From Aricia agestis (lineage: Eukaryota; Arthropoda; Insecta; Lepidoptera; Lycaenidae): DNA of 64,000 nucleotides. The stretch is taken from the NCBI RefSeq assembly GCF_905147365.1, contig NC_056425.1, positions 11,125,001 through 11,189,000 on the forward strand. The letters run 5' to 3'. Below the pieces are notes generated by a model, which made no database searches, was not told the DNA's origin, and worked only from the letters and a program-made list of their open reading frames with translations. The stretch's first letter is position 1. Each line of letters starts with the position of its first letter. The translations under genes and the position numbers were made by a program. Positions 1-11,979 of the stretch are shown one piece after another.

Positions 1-984
1 TTGCATATGCAAATGCATATAATGTCACTTTTTAGGCGATAGTGCATATTTCGGTAGTTTAACTTCCATGGGCATTAAGATTGCAATCGGAAAATGTTGG
101 TAGAAAATTATTATTGGCGTATAACAAATAAATAAAAAGTCTTTATTTCAAGAAATTAAAAATCCTGGATTTTATGAAATTATAAAAATTGGCGCTTTTA
201 TTAATGTCACTACCGGAAAAGTCTTCAAAAAAATAATAAATTTTAATATTAAGTGACTTTTGATTGTGCATATTTTGTGCATATTTCGACCATTTTTCGT
301 GCATATTTGCATGGATATTTCGGCACTTTGATCGTGCATATAATCCGATGTCATTAATAACTTAGGAATTCGTAGACATGTGAACACATCTTTATGATTA
401 TGAGATGTTCGTCCCTCTAATTAATGAAGTTAAATCTATGAAATCAAAGAATTTTTTACTTTTATAAGTAGTGCAACAATAAAAATGTTTAAAGAAAAGG
501 TTTTTGTGTTATAAAAACTTCTTTATATATATTAAATATTACTTACTCATGTAAAAAAATGAAAAATAACCTAGTGGATAGGTCACATAGTCACACTATG
601 GATTAAAAATAATTGCTACTCTTGTTGATCCTTGAAATTATCAAATTTTTTTTTAATAAACAATTAAATATGCATTTCATTAGATTAAATTAACGAAGAA
701 ATCCATTTATTGCTGTATTTTTTTGTATTAAATTATATTTTACATTTAGTCGCACAACGGAATCTGTTTCGTCGAAAATTCGATTTTGTTTCAATAATAT
801 CAGAATAATATAACGTTTTCAGCGTTCTTTTTTACTTATTCCATTAGTTCAATATTTTTCCTTGTATATGACATTCAAATAAAGGTAAATAAATGACCTT
901 AAAAAATATAGACATATTTTTGCAAGGGTACACGTTTTTTTGAAAATGCCCTTACACGTATTATCTATTAAGTTGATAAGTAGA
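1..984. other. Intergenic, no gene seen; degenerate TGCATATTT repeats
   Basis: AT-rich sequence with no coding region I can support. The motif GTGCATATTT or close variants recurs at about 1-60 and 265-345. It may be a subterminal repeat of an unidentified element, but no terminus was found. Confidence 0.5.
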
Positions 985-3686
985 ACTTTTTTTTTTAAAT
1001 TAAATAAGGGGGCAAACGAGCAAACGGGTCACCTGATGGTAAGCAGCTACCGTCGCCCATGGACACTCGCAACATCAGAAGAGCCGCAGGTGCGTTGCCG
1101 GCCTTCTAAGAGGGAATACGCTCTTTTCTTGAAGGTTTGCAGGTCGTATCGGTCTGGAAATACTGCTGGTGACAGTTCATTCCAGAGTTTTACAGTGCGC
1201 GGCAGAAAGTTACGCGAAAAACGCACTGTGGAAGACTGCCACTCATCAAGGTGATGAGGATGGTATGTTTTCCGCGTGGGACGATAGCGAAAAGTTGCAG
1301 GTGGTATGATTCCGAACAATTCCTCAGAGCACTCCCCGTGATATAACCGATAGAGGATGCAGAGTGAAGCTACATCTCGGCGTAATTCCAGGGGGTCCAA
1401 GCTGTTTGAAACTATGGCAGTCAACAATTCGAGCAGCCCTTCGTTGGATACGATCCAGAGGGAGCAGTTGGTATTTTGGCGCCCCTGCCCAGAGATGAGA
1501 ACAATATTCCATATGGGGCTGAACCTGCGCCTTGTAGAGTTGTAGGCGTTGGCAAGGCCTTCGCAATGTTCAAACTAACAGCCAATGCCTCTCGCTTCGA
1601 CTCAATTGCCTGAGCCCAACGATGAGTCAGGTATGCCAAGAGATCACCAGCCGAGCGACCCTTACGGAACCCGTATTGTTTGTCGCTTAGCAATCCCTGG
1701 CCGTCCAAGTATCAAAGAAGCTGGCTATTGATAATGGATTCCATTATCTTCGAGAAGAGAGAGGTTATAGCGATTAGTCTGTAGTTGGAAGGATTTGAGC
1801 GGTCACCTTTTTTGGGGTTCGGGTGCACCAAGGCTGTCTTCCAAGAAGCCGGGACGATGCCAGTGGAATAGGAGAGCCGGAAAAGACGCGTCAAGACCGG
1901 AGCCAACTCTGGAGCACACTTTTTCAACACAATAGGCGGGATTCCGTCAGGCCCACTCGACTTTTGGATATCAAGGGAACAGAGGGCTTTTCGCACTGAG
2001 CACTGATGAAACCGAATATCCGACATAATGCTCGTGCATCGCGGTATGGTCGGCGGTTTCTGCCCCCCGTCATCCAGGGTCGAGTTTGACGCAAAGAGAT
2101 TGCTCAGAAGATCGGCTTTGTCCTTTGCGTCCTGGGCTAACGATCCATTTCCTACGTGTAGGGATGGTAGGGTTGGCTTGCAGAAATTTCCTTCAATAGC
2201 TTTGGCCAGAGACCAGAATGCACGGGTTCCCGAGGGGAGGCACTCAAGTCTCTTGCCAATTCTATTGACGTGCTGTTGCTTTGCCCGAGTAATCTCTTTC
2301 TTGAGGGACCTAGAGGCAAGGTTGTATTCCTTTTTATATGTGCTGGTATTTAAATCCCGAGCAGACACTGCGTTGGCCCAGGATTGGTAAGCCTCCTGCT
2401 TCCGGCGAGAAGCTTTTTTGGGGGATGAACCAAACCAGGGACGAAATCTGCCGCCAGTTGGCACTACAGAGGTCAGAATGAAAAGTTCCATCCCCTGCAT
2501 CACCACATCGGCAACAGAGTTGGCAGTGCTGTCGGGATCATCCGGCGAGAAGCACACGTGCCCCCAAGGATAGGATGCAAAAAACGACCGCATCCCATCC
2601 CAGTCTGCTGACTTGTAGTGCCACACATGACGATATTTAACAGCGCGCTGTCCTAACACCGTCGTAAGTGGCACAGAACTTCTAACAAGGCAATGATCCG
2701 ATGAACCAAGTGGTGCGGTTACGGATATTTGGTAGCCGTCAGGATTTGAAGTCAGTAGGAGGTCCAACAAGGAAGGATTCTGACCATCCACATCTGGGAT
2801 TCGCGTAGGCGTAGTAACCAGTTGTGTCAAGTCGTTCGCAAGGGCAAAGTTGCAGACAGATCTCCCCGCATGATCAGTTTTACTGGAATTGAGCCAGTCG
2901 GCGTGGTGGGCATTAAAGTCGCCAAGTATTATGATCTCTGCGGATGGGATCTGCTGCTGCACAAAATCTGAAGCAGCTTGCAGGTGCTCCAAGAGTCGGT
3001 CCGTCTCGGGGTCACCACTATGGGACCTATATAGGCACGCATAGACGCGAGAGTGGTCGTCGCAATCTATGCGGAGCCATAAGTTTGATAGGTCCATGAC
3101 CTCAAGACTGCTCAGGTGGCGAGAGCTGATATCATCTCTGATATACACACACACTCCAGCTTTGGGTAGAAAGGAGTGCTCGAGGTAATACCCTGGGTGG
3201 GAAAGGTATGATGTGTCACTCGGAGATGATATCTGCGTCTCGGTTAAAAAGAGCAAAGCCAGCTTTGCCGTCTCAAGGTGGTAATGGACAACATTAAGGT
3301 TGGAGTGTAATCCCCTGATATTACAAAAGTCCATGTTTGATATCGAGAGGGGTGCCTTTGTGTGTTTGCTCTTGCCCCGAGCAGATTGGAGCGCAGTTTT
3401 GCCCTCCATAGAATACGAGGGGCTGCCTGGACGTCCACGTTCAGTTCCAGGAGTTCCTGAGCCTGGACGTCCAGAGAGGGATTCTCCAACGCAGTTGGTA
3501 CCCTCCTGAGGTAACAAATTGTTTTTCAACTGCAGCATTTCTAGGGGGGTAGGGGATTGGGCCTCCGGTAAACTCACTCACTCGGCGAAACACAGCGCAA
3601 GCGCTGTTTCACGCCGGTTTTCTGTGAGGCCGTGGTATTTCTCCGGTCGAGCCGGCCCATTCGTGCCGAAGCATGGCTCTCCCACG
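985..3686 (-). mobile_element. APE-type non-LTR retrotransposon (LINE), degenerate, CR1/Jockey group
   Basis: A LINE on the minus strand whose two ends can be recognised. The 5' end is at about 3686 (CGTGGGAGAGCCATGCTTCG on the minus strand), and the 3' tail ends at about 985 in GCCCCCTTATTTAA followed by a short A run. The same two termini recur, joined together, in the short elements at 19762-20094 and 22405-22705, and the 3' tail alone recurs at 4962-5031 and 61827-61935. The body encodes endonuclease plus part of a reverse transcriptase. The central RT, including the catalytic YADD box, is deleted, so this copy cannot move on its own. The clade assignment is from motif style only. Confidence 0.85.
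1047..3577 (-). pseudogene. LINE ORF2: endonuclease + truncated reverse transcriptase
   Basis: The long open stretch (3577 down to 1712, opening at a GTG) encodes an apurinic endonuclease-like domain with the catalytic blocks LGDFNAHHADW and SSDHCLV. It is followed by the start of a reverse transcriptase (SSGPDGIPPIVLKK, then the NYR block). A TGA at about 1711-1709 interrupts the frame where relatives have Arg before YLDGQGLLSD. After QYGFRKGR and VSLNIAKA the sequence jumps straight to the C-terminal LYKAQVQPHMEYCSHLWAG block in another frame. The palm core with YADD is therefore gone, and at least one more frameshift follows before the last stop at 1047. The final ~20 codons (from about YSLLEGRQR) and the 3' UTR are the part re-used in the short derivatives. 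Clearly dead. Confidence 0.85.
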
Positions 3687-3814
3687 GACAAAAAATTATT
3701 TATTGCATGTAAACACAAAATTTAGTAGCAAGTTAAAATATTTTAGTTAAGTAATAAACAAGGAAATTAGAAATTTGACTATCTTGTATCTTTAAACGAG
3801 CAATTCTTGTATAT

Positions 3815-4321
3815 TTATTTATTTATTTATTATGGTACAGTTACAGACCACAGAATAACAACATACAGTAAAATAACATTAACAACACACGGCATTTAGA
3901 CTGAGGTCCAATTACAACTACACCAGTATTGAAGGTAACAATATTAGTATAAGATTTACTTAGAGAAAGACAGGGAAAACACAAAACAAAATAGAACTAA
4001 AAACTAGAACTAGACATCAACTCGCCACAATAACAACAAAGTATAAAATAAATAAAAATATATCCTAAAGTAGGTAATACAATTCTAATGACTTAAAAAC
4101 TAAAACTAAACTCTGTTAAAGGCCATCAACAAATATTGTTAAACATTTAGATGTTAGGGTCCTTGGCTAGATCACGTTTAAATGCAATCAGACTACAATT
4201 GAAAATATCTTTATCATGGCATATTTTATTATACGTATTACAAATTCTATGCAAGGGATTATTTTTGGACACATTATTATATGTGAGTGGTACACTAAAT
4301 AGCTGTTGAATACGTACGGAT

Positions 4322-4327
<6 letters not shown>
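3815..4327 (-). mobile_element. 3' fragment of a second LINE
   Basis: The minus strand encodes a C-terminal retrotransposon-like peptide (LFSVPLTYNNVSKNNP, then IFNCSLIAFKRDL) that stops at 4147. A 3' UTR follows, ending in a (TAAA)n tail at about 3815-3835. The upstream side is cut off by a (TA)n microsatellite. The tail type resembles that of the LINE at 47004-51311, but the protein ends differ, so it is probably a related family. Confidence 0.6.

Positions 4328-4392
<65 letters not shown>
4328..4392. repeat. (TA)n microsatellite
   Basis: About 65 nt of uninterrupted TA. Any apparent Tyr-Ile ORF across it is an artefact. Confidence 0.95.
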
Positions 4393-4395
<3 letters not shown>

Positions 4396-4690
4396 GGAAT
4401 CGGCTCCAACGATTTTCATGAAATTTAGTATATAGGGGGTTTCGGGGGCGATAAATCGATCTAGCTAGGAATCATTCTCAGAAAATGTCTTTTTATTCAT
4501 GTTTTATTTCTGAACATATAATACATATGTCATTAAACTGAAAAATATGACTCTTCCTGACATCTATTGGCAAATAATAATACTATTATGTGAGCAACTA
4601 ATTGTTTTAACGACCAGCAGATGGCGTTATTAAGTAACACGAAGTCAATGAGTGTTTGCTATACCGAGCAAAGCTCGGTCATCCAGGTAC
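4393..4690. repeat. Interspersed repeat next to (TA)n
   Basis: Carries the signature ATCGATCTAGCTAGGAATCA and ends near GAGCAAAGCTCGGTCATCC. An inverted copy lies at 57788-57912, also bordered by (TA)n. This suggests a retroelement family whose 3' end is the TA tract. Confidence 0.65.
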
Positions 4691-4961
4691 TTTTATATTA
4701 TGTTGGCAGGCGGGGCTTGTCACTTGACACATTTCAGGCAGGCACTTCAAATTAAGATAAGTTAAGCTACTTATCTACATAATACGTGTAAACTAGCCAT
4801 TAGATTTTAGAACATAGGTAATATTTTTGAAGACCAAAAATGGCCTTGGGTGACGTCACTTATGTATTTTATCTCACTCTTTGAGGTGACCATGATTAAT
4901 CTATAGGTACTAAGGATTTTCCCAAGTATAAAGAAAATTTTTAAAAACATCATTTCATTTG

Positions 4962-5031
4962 TAAAAAATTAGGAGGCAAACGAGCAAACGGGTAACCTGA
5001 TGGAAAGCAATTGTTGCCCATGGACATTAAT
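4962..5031 (-). repeat. Relic of LINE 3' tail
   Basis: AGGCAAACGAGCAAACGGG and the following CCTGATGGAAAGCAA match the 3' end of the LINE at 985-3686. Only about 70 nt remain. Confidence 0.7.
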
Positions 5032-7033
5032 GTCGTCGTTAAGTTAAGGGGCAATAATTATAGAGGGGGTCAGACTTTTAAATATTATGAGTTATGACTG
5101 ATTGACGTCGCGGGCAGCTTACAGCTAGTAATAAATTAAAACTCACATGCATTTAAAATTATATTTATTTAGTATTTACAATGAAAATTTAAATATATAA
5201 ACATCATTAATTTACATTTACAAGGCCAATTTGCAATTAAACGAAAAAATTCAAGAGCCAGCGACAGACTTTCGTCATTTTACAAAAGCTTTAAGATTTC
5301 GTGGATATGACTCTTAATTTTTAAAGAGGTAAGAACTGGTGGAGGTGGAGTTTTGATCATGGTTACTTTAGGAGGTGTTGTGAAGGTCAACCTAACCTTC
5401 TATAAAGTGTAAGGTTAATTTCTTATCTAATTTCCTCAGGATAACTGTAGGAATCTCGTATTCCAATTTCGAGTATGATTTTTCTCTATGATTACAATAT
5501 TCCTAATTCCAGTAGGCAGTAAGTATATAATATAATTAGCGTAAATATTGTAATACTGTGAGTTGTGACTTGTGACCCTGTCCTCTGCTGCCGCAAAGAA
5601 AATATAATCACTACGTTTTATTCAAATCATTCAATGCGGCCTTTTCATGTTGCGTCGGCCCACAAATCACAATGGATTACTACAAGCGATTTCGAGCGTT
5701 TAGCGGGGCAAATTTGTCTTTGTAACGATAGTGGCAATCATGGTAATCCATCATAGTTAAAATATTGCTTATATTTTGTTGATGGATAAAACTGGGATAA
5801 AACCAGTATATATTCCCCGCGTTCCAGATGACGTTAAAAATGCTCACGCTCAAGACCGTAGTTTTTCCCGTTCCACTAGCATGTGAGCATCAGTGATACA
5901 AACCCAAGTGGAACGGATTATGGAGCGTTTTGAGAAAAGTTTAAAAAAAGAACATATAATATTTTTTTATACATATAAGATTATTTTGATGTATGGAGGA
6001 AAACAAGTAAACAATTTTGGTAAGAAGAGGTAAACTTACATACATACTTACATTGAACAGAACTTGGATATTACGATCCTTTTCTTGAAGTCGTAAATAA
6101 AAGTAGGTAATTGTTTATAGTTACATATTTTATTTTACAAATAAAATACATAATAATATATTTGTTTCGTTTTTAGTATTACATTTTTTACATAAGTAAT
6201 CATATTTTAATATAGTTAAACTTTTATTATATCTCAGTTTTCATATTGAATCATATTTCAATAACAAACCACATACTTTGCATATTGACTATTGTCACAT
6301 AAAGTTTTTAAGTAACAATACCGCGTAATGCTAAGTCAACAGGTACGACTCAGGAGAGACGAAAATTAGTACTTAATATATTTTATAAGAAATCATTTGA
6401 CCTTTCATTTAAAACAATTTCTTTTTCAATCAAAATATTTTATTACTTAAATATTATTTAATATTATAATATTTCAATTAAAATATTTTTAGTAATGAAA
6501 TAATATGAAGTTTTTTTGTCTCTACTCTCTCATCAAAACTTTCCGAACATGGCTTTCGCGATATAGTTACGTTAAAATTAAAAAAAAAACTAGAACGACC
6601 ACTTTGACCCATCTTCGTCGAGGGTCGTTTTGAGCGAAAATGATGACGTCATGAGTGACGTCATAGCCGCGACCAAAACGACCCCGGTCGCCAAAGGGAA
6701 CGGCAGAAGGGGACGTTTTGAGCGTTTTGGTCAAAATTGACGCCATCTGGAACGCAGCCATTATGTCTATGGATAAAACATTATTTTTTGAGGTAGTCCA
6801 TGGCCATTCCGTGGCGGTACCAAAAAAAAAAAACAAATTGACAGCTGTCCGGCTGTTCGAAAATTCGAATTTTCAATTTGAATGCAATAACGTTCATTTT
6901 GTTGTCTTGATTCTGGAATACTCGAAAATTTCTTTGTTGTGGGCTGCGTTATTTAAGTTTTCAAGAAATTTAAGCGAAGAGATAAGATAGGAACTGTGAA
7001 CTTGTTTCGGCGAGGGAAAAAACTGCATTAAAA
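5032..7033. other. Upstream region of Cks, no coding gene recognised
   Basis: AT-rich with no supported coding region. 6590-6840 is locally GC-richer, contains two TGACGTCA-type CRE-like palindromes (around 6640-6665) and lies a few hundred bases upstream of the Cks start codon. It could hold the Cks promoter. The transcription start was not located. Confidence 0.4.
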
Positions 7034-7943
7034 ATGACTAGAGACATATATTATTCTGAAAAATATTATGACGAAGAACATGAATACAGGTAACCTATCA
7101 TTCTTTTACTGTAAGTATGTATTTTTATTATTAAAATAAAATACATATCTAAAACTAGCAATATTTTCCCATTCATTTATTTCTTTGTAAGAAATAACAT
7201 TGGTCAAAGTTACTTTAGAACTAATATTACTAACAAATTATTAGGTAGGTATTCATATTTTTAAAACTATGCTTATCTTTACTCTGTACCCTAAGTTTAC
7301 ACCCTTCTAAGCTATATTCGCATTAAGTAATATATTTTGTGTTTCTCACTTTATAGACATGTGGTTTTGCCAAAAGAGATGGTAAAGCTGGTGCCCAAAA
7401 ATCATCTCATGAGTGAACAGGAGTGGCGCAGTATTGGTGTGCAGCAGAGTCAAGGATGGGTTCATTACATGACTCACCAACCAGGTTTGTTATTCACATA
7501 ATATTATTATTGTAGCTAAATAATATGGTTCAATTAATTTTGACCTGAGTGTAAACAAATCTCTGTTCGGTGTGTGCGTTTTTAAAATTTCATGTTCATA
7601 AACTTTACAACAATCAAGTACAGCACACTATTTGGTAGAGTTTAACTTTGTAGTTTATATTAATTAAAATGAATTAAATCTAAGTACCCAAATAATGTTA
7701 CACTGAAAATAATAGCCATTTTGTGGCTCCCACACTTAACTGCCAATTTGCATCGCATTATAAATACAACAAAACTCATAAAAAATTACATTGCAATGCA
7801 ATTTAAATAAGCAGTTGTGAGGGAGCCCTTTGATGTAGTTAGATGAAAATAGATTTTTTTTTTCTTTTAGCTCTGTTGTAATTTTTTCAGAACCTCATAT
7901 CCTGTTGTTTAAAAGAAAACGAACACCACCAGAAAATAAGTGA
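7034..7943 (+). CDS. Cks30A: Cyclin-dependent kinase regulatory subunit (Cks)
   Basis: Three exons, 7034-7089, 7357-7484 and 7891-7943, join in frame (phases 2 and 1, GT-AG introns) into a 78-residue protein, the normal length for Cks1/Cks30A. Cks binds cyclin-dependent kinases and docks phosphorylated substrates during cell-cycle progression. The family signatures are present: IYYSEKYYDEE near the N-terminus, HVVLPKEMVKLVPK, the SIGVQQSQGWVHYM strand, the hinge HQPEPH (residues 59-64) and ILLFKR. The phosphate-pocket residues known from human Cks1 have counterparts here at K10, R19, S50, W53 and R70. The short C-terminal tail (after residue 72) is not conserved. A possible poly(A) signal AATAAA is at 8615-8620. 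The start is the only ATG in this exon and gives the expected N-terminus. Insects have more than one Cks paralogue; I chose Cks30A by overall resemblance. Confidence 0.95.
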
Positions 7944-8693
7944 AGGAATAGCAGTTTGGATTTGTGTATAATTTTGTTGTAATGATATAATATCTAGTTA
8001 TAATTAGTTGTAATCTCAAGAAATTTGGTAACACCAGTATTTTTGGTTGTATTGGGATCTGGAATCATACAATTTTTACTCTATTTCAAACTTTTACATA
8101 TGTAGCAACTTAACTTTTATGTTAAAAAGACAATAATTAAACAATCATATTTCTTACAATAATAACTGGCTGTAAAGTTTTTGTATAGGTTAACTAAAGC
8201 CATGTAGAACAGTAATGTATAACATGGTCACATTTACTTGACGCATCGCTGGAATGCTATAACATGCCCGCTCCATAATGACCTCATCAAACCATGCGTC
8301 AACTGTCAAGTTAATGTCATTGTGTTATATATGAAGATCCCACCATGTGGAGGTTTTGCTCCCGGGGAGCCCTAGCATGTACGGTTCCTAAATTGTGGTG
8401 TAAGGTAGATCCTGCAGCTTATATTTACGAATATCTCATAGTCGTAAGATTTGTTACATAAGTTCCATGACAATATTTTTTGGCAATGTTTACGTCCACT
8501 GGTTTGACAATGTGCCATTATGTTTGCATGCATGTGAATCTTATCATGTTTTAGATTCGGACAGTGTAAATAATGTAAATCGACATCATTTTAGTGTTTT
8601 TAACATTGGGTACAAATAAATTATTCGGTGCTAAGTCAATTGTCTTTAATTTTGCCATCTGGTATGATTGTATCACAAATCTTTTTCTTCTTA
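7944..8693 (+). other. Probable 3' UTR / downstream region of Cks
   Basis: No ORF of note. It contains AATAAA at 8615-8620, just before a MITE-like element that begins at 8694. Confidence 0.45.
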
Positions 8694-8885
8694 CAGTGTG
8701 TGACAAAACTAAGTGATAATACTTAAGGTGTGTACGTGTTCCTTGTAGCGAGTTCACTGTGAAAGAAGCAGCGCCGAAAGACCAATTTTTTTTTCACTTT
8801 TGTATGAGCAAGGACCGAGAGTTACGAGTTTCCCCATACAAAAGTGAAAAAAAAATTTGGTCTGGTTGGTTGGTTTTACACCCTG
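8694..8885. mobile_element. Foldback MITE, CAGGGTGTAAC family (copy 1)
   Basis: Flanked by TA on both sides. Its ends (CAGTGTGTGAC / ACACCCTG) and inner blocks (AAGTGATAATACTT, GAGTTCACTGTGAAAG, CCATACAAAAGTGAAAA) match the copies at 19153-19408, 19631-20134 and 60624-60882. The right arm is shortened in this copy (192 bp). Confidence 0.75.
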
Positions 8886-9037
8886 TATAAGTACTTGAAA
8901 AGCTTAAATATGGGACTGCTGAAATAGGCATCCATTTCATTTTTAACTGATTAACTGATTCGTTGCGATGTGATATGGACAGTTTCCATTATACAAGAGA
9001 TGATTTTGAAATAAAAATATAATTGTAAATTATTAGG

Positions 9038-9043
9038 TTTATT
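9038..9043 (-). terminator. Poly(A) signal AATAAA for the SUPT7L-like gene
   Basis: TTTATT on the plus strand, 160 nt downstream of the stop codon of the gene at 9203-10183. Confidence 0.5.
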
Positions 9044-9202
9044 TTTAACAAAAATCACATTCTTCTAGTCGATACTAGATTACAAGCTTACAAAATAGAA
9101 TCAAAGTATGCAGTTTCCTAATTAAAAAAGAGAGATGATGGAAACAAATTATAAAACACTTTTTAAAGGTACTGAAAAAAGACAATCTATGCAGAAACTT
9201 AT

Positions 9203-10183
9203 TTATTTTCTTTTCTTTTTTGCACTAGGGGATAAGCTTGCTAGCTTTGTCGTTTCGGACTGAGAGAACTCCATCGATTCAACTTTAATATCATCAGTAA
9301 CAACCGAGTCTAGCAGGTCCAGTCCTTGTAGTTGCTCCTGTTCTAAGCTTTGCAGCATCTGGAAGCCTGGCTCTAAAGACGGAGTGAAGGCACCATCCAG
9401 GACTGCCGGAAAATGTAGCTCTGGTACCTCCTCTAATTTCAATTGAGGGGCAATGTCTCCAATTACTAAAGCGTCACACTGAGACTGAAGGTCTTCGCAC
9501 TTTTTCTTTAACCTCGAGTGGTATCTGACTACTCTATTATCATAAAAGTCATGCAGATTCCCCACATTCAGTTCATGGAATACTTTTGATATTACATCTG
9601 GGAAGCCAGAATTTAGCCCGCTAGCTTCTTGGTCGACTGCATTTCTCAGTAGTTTACACATGTTTGTTAAGTAAAAGTCTAAAGCATCTGTGACGGCTTG
9701 CAGAGCTGTATTGGTGCTTAAAGCGAAGCCCACGTGACCTATGGCTATAGCTGCACATTGTTTTATAGCCCGTTTATGACTTTCGGGCGTGAAGGGAAGT
9801 ATCACAGGCCCTTTCCCTAGTGAGAAATCACAATACTTTTTCTGGAGAAAGTTTATAGGCGGTGTCGCTTCATGTTCAAGTTTGAGGTCCGGTTCCGGAG
9901 GAATGTTCGGTATATTCAAGTTTTCGAGACGAGTGCTGTCAAACACTCCGTTTTCAGTTTGTTCCAATATATCTGTTAGCTGTCTCGAATATGCGTGTAG
10001 TTGGATAGTGTGCGTTATGAGATTTGGTTTTGGCAGTTCAATCGGTGATGATTTAACACTTATAGGTATTTCGGGAATATTTTGCATCCCCAATTCGATG
10101 ATTGGATTAAAATTAACGTTCTGCAAAACGGTATCATCGTAATCCTCACTTTCAAATTCACCCCACAGTTTTCTTTCTGTCAT
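9203..10183 (-). CDS. SUPT7L: SAGA/STAGA complex subunit SUPT7L (STAF65-gamma)-like
   Basis: A single uninterrupted 326-residue reading frame from ATG (10183) to TAA. Residues about 135-187 (HKRAIKQCAAIAIGHVGFAL through LDFYLTNMCKLLRNAV) look like a bromodomain-associated histone fold, as in SUPT7L, which pairs with a TAF-type histone fold in the SAGA/STAGA coactivator. The N-terminus is acidic (GEFESEDYDD), the middle is rich in Pro/Ile, and the C-terminus ends in a basic KKKRK cluster (322-326) that could be a nuclear signal. An AATAAA lies at 9038-9043. Intronless structure in a region of multi-exon genes could mean an old retrocopy, but the frame is fully open and a 5' region of ordinary sequence precedes it. 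The identification rests on the histone-fold segment and length class. Another histone-fold protein is possible. Confidence 0.72.
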   Translation of the reverse strand: MTERKLWGEFESEDYDDTVLQNVNFNPIIELGMQNIPEIPISVKSSPIELPKPNLITHTIQLHAYSRQLTDILEQTENGVFDSTRLENLNIPNIPPEPDLKLEHEATPPINFLQKKYCDFSLGKGPVILPFTPESHKRAIKQCAAIAIGHVGFALSTNTALQAVTDALDFYLTNMCKLLRNAVDQEASGLNSGFPDVISKVFHELNVGNLHDFYDNRVVRYHSRLKKKCEDLQSQCDALVIGDIAPQLKLEEVPELHFPAVLDGAFTPSLEPGFQMLQSLEQEQLQGLDLLDSVVTDDIKVESMEFSQSETTKLASLSPSAKKKRK

Positions 10184-10533
10184 GTTTGTTTGATTTCCTC
10201 GTTGACGATATTATTTATGTAACATTTGTGATCCTATCGTGGATCCTATACAGAATAATATTATTAATTAATATTATTCTTTAGGCAAATAATTATTAAA
10301 AACCACTGAATTTTGAAAACACCAGAAATGAAAACAATTAAAAATGTCAACTTGACAGCTGTCAAAGTCAAATGTCATTATTTTTTTTTTCATTTTAATA
10401 ATGAGCACAAACTAATATGTAAGAGAGCTAGAGACTCGGGTTAAGCTACGTTTAACCTATATTCAATTTCATTGAACAAATGCATGTATTTCTAGTAGAA
10501 CTTGGCCTAGAAAACCGTATTTCACCCTTATTA
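10184..10533. other. 5' flank of SUPT7L-like gene
   Basis: Contains a near-perfect AT palindrome at 10253-10281 (AGAATAATATTATT and its complement). No TATA/Inr pair was recognised. Confidence 0.4.
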
Positions 10534-10771
10534 TTAAACGAGCTTTTGCCCGCGGCTTCGCTTGCGTTAAGAAGTATTATTATATACAAACGTTCATCCC
10601 CTATTTTAACCCCTTGTAGGTGGAATTGATTAAAATCCTTTCTTAGCGGATGCGTACATCATAATATCTACCTGCTTGCCAAATTTCAGGCCGATCGGTC
10701 CAGTGGTTTGGGCTGTTCGTTGATAGATCACCATGTCAGTCAGTCACCTTTGAGTTTTAAATATATAGATA
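10534..10771 (+). repeat. RTE-like LINE 3'-end fragment
   Basis: The text GCCCGCGGCTTCGCTTGCG ... AATTTCAGGCCGATCGGTCC ... GTCAGTCAGTCACCTTTGAG ending in AT-rich TATATAGAT is typical of the 3' ends of RTE-like insect retrotransposons. No coding remnant. Confidence 0.55.
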
Positions 10772-11025
10772 AAAAAAGATTGATAAATAAAGTAGATTTG
10801 AAAATATGATTTTATATTTTTTAATTTGTACTGATGAAAACGCTTTTGCGGTACTTCCGATTTGGATGTGACGTCATCACACTAGTAATTTACTATCTTT
10901 TATTTAACGCGCTCGTTATAATATTATGTAAGTCTATTTGTACATAAATACTAAGAAAAAGCCTAGAAAGATTTGTAAAATATATTTTCTTGAATAATTC
11001 AAACAAAACATCAGTTTTATATTAT

Positions 11026-11405
11026 ACTAGCTCATAGCTGTCCCGGCAAATGTTGTTTTGCCTGTTTTCCCTGCTTTTCTCTTGAATTTTTTTCTGATTT
11101 TTTTTCTATAAACCTCACGGAGCCCGAGACCTTTCCAACGAATGCAAACCCGTGGAAATCGGTTCGTGCGTTCTGGAGTTATAGCGTCAGGAAGTAAAAC
11201 CCGACTTATTTTAATATAGGTATAAGATTAAGCATATTTTTCAATCAACATTTTTATGGGCTTTCAGCTTTCAGTATTTGTTGTTATAGCGGCAACAAAT
11301 ATACATAATCTCTGAAAATTTCAGAAGTCTAGCTATAGCGGTTCTTGAGATACAGCCTGGAGACAGACAGACGGACAGACACAATTTAATTCAACGACAA
11401 TTTTT
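11026..11405 (+). repeat. Two adjoining LINE 3'-end fragments
   Basis: 11026-11222 (…ATAGCTGTCCCGGCAAATGT…) and 11250-11400 (…GAAAATTTCAGAAGTCTAG… then GACAGACAGACGGACAGACA) have the style of RTE-type 3' tails. No ORF. Confidence 0.5.
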
Positions 11406-11410
11406 TAATT

Positions 11411-11520
11411 CGGTTCAGTAGTTTCGGAGCCTATTCATATAGGCTCCGAAACACTGATCTCCATTATACAAGTTGTATAATGGAGGTCAGTGCTCCGAAA
11501 CTACTGGACCGAATTGAGCA
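11411..11520. repeat. Nested palindrome
   Basis: Outer arms of about 24 nt (CAGTAGTTTCGGAGC and its complement) enclose a second stem (TCTCCATTATACAA / TTGTATAATGGAGGT) and a small 5' hairpin. No flanking duplication was identified. Confidence 0.7.
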
Positions 11521-11979
11521 TTTTTTTAATCTATCATTGGAATCCTACATTATTTCTGCTGAACATAACCTATGTTTTTTTGGAAAAAAATAGGGTTCCG
11601 TAAGATATTTTTGAACGCAAGGTGTAAAAAATCAACCAGAAAAGTTACTTATTTTGCGTACGAATCATAAAATGTTCTAAGTAATTATTGTAGATCTTAG
11701 AAATTATGGCAAAATTAAAATATTACGATAGTGGACGTCACTAAGGCGCGCGTGCGGGAAGAAGACAATCTGTCCCATAAACCTATAATATATATTAAGT
11801 CTATGATCTGTCCAGTGTGCAGCCTGCGTATTATAATCACTGCGTCGTCGATGTTAGTGTCGGAGTCTGTAAATTGACCTGGGAATTATTTTGCTTTGCT
11901 GACCGAGTCCTTCCTGGGTAAGCTTTTTGCAGCGGTAACCTACATCGACGCGCGCGGAGCCGCGGGCGACCGCTAGTTA
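11521..11979. other. Intergenic, no gene seen
   Basis: Contains a short piece (TAGGGTTCCGTAAG, around 11590) of the GGGTTCCGT repeat family that is fuller at 54445-54934. Nothing else supported. Confidence 0.4.

Noticed and set aside
2028..2390. Plus-strand frame inside the LINE
   Set aside because: Shadow of the LINE reverse transcriptase/endonuclease frame on the other strand.
4147..4419. Open frames made of repeated Tyr-Ile across a TA tract
   Set aside because: Microsatellite translation; only the part after 4327 resembles a LINE C-terminus.
6567..6990. Two overlapping frames upstream of Cks
   Set aside because: No recognisable domain; they overlap on opposite strands in a locally GC-rich, possibly regulatory region.
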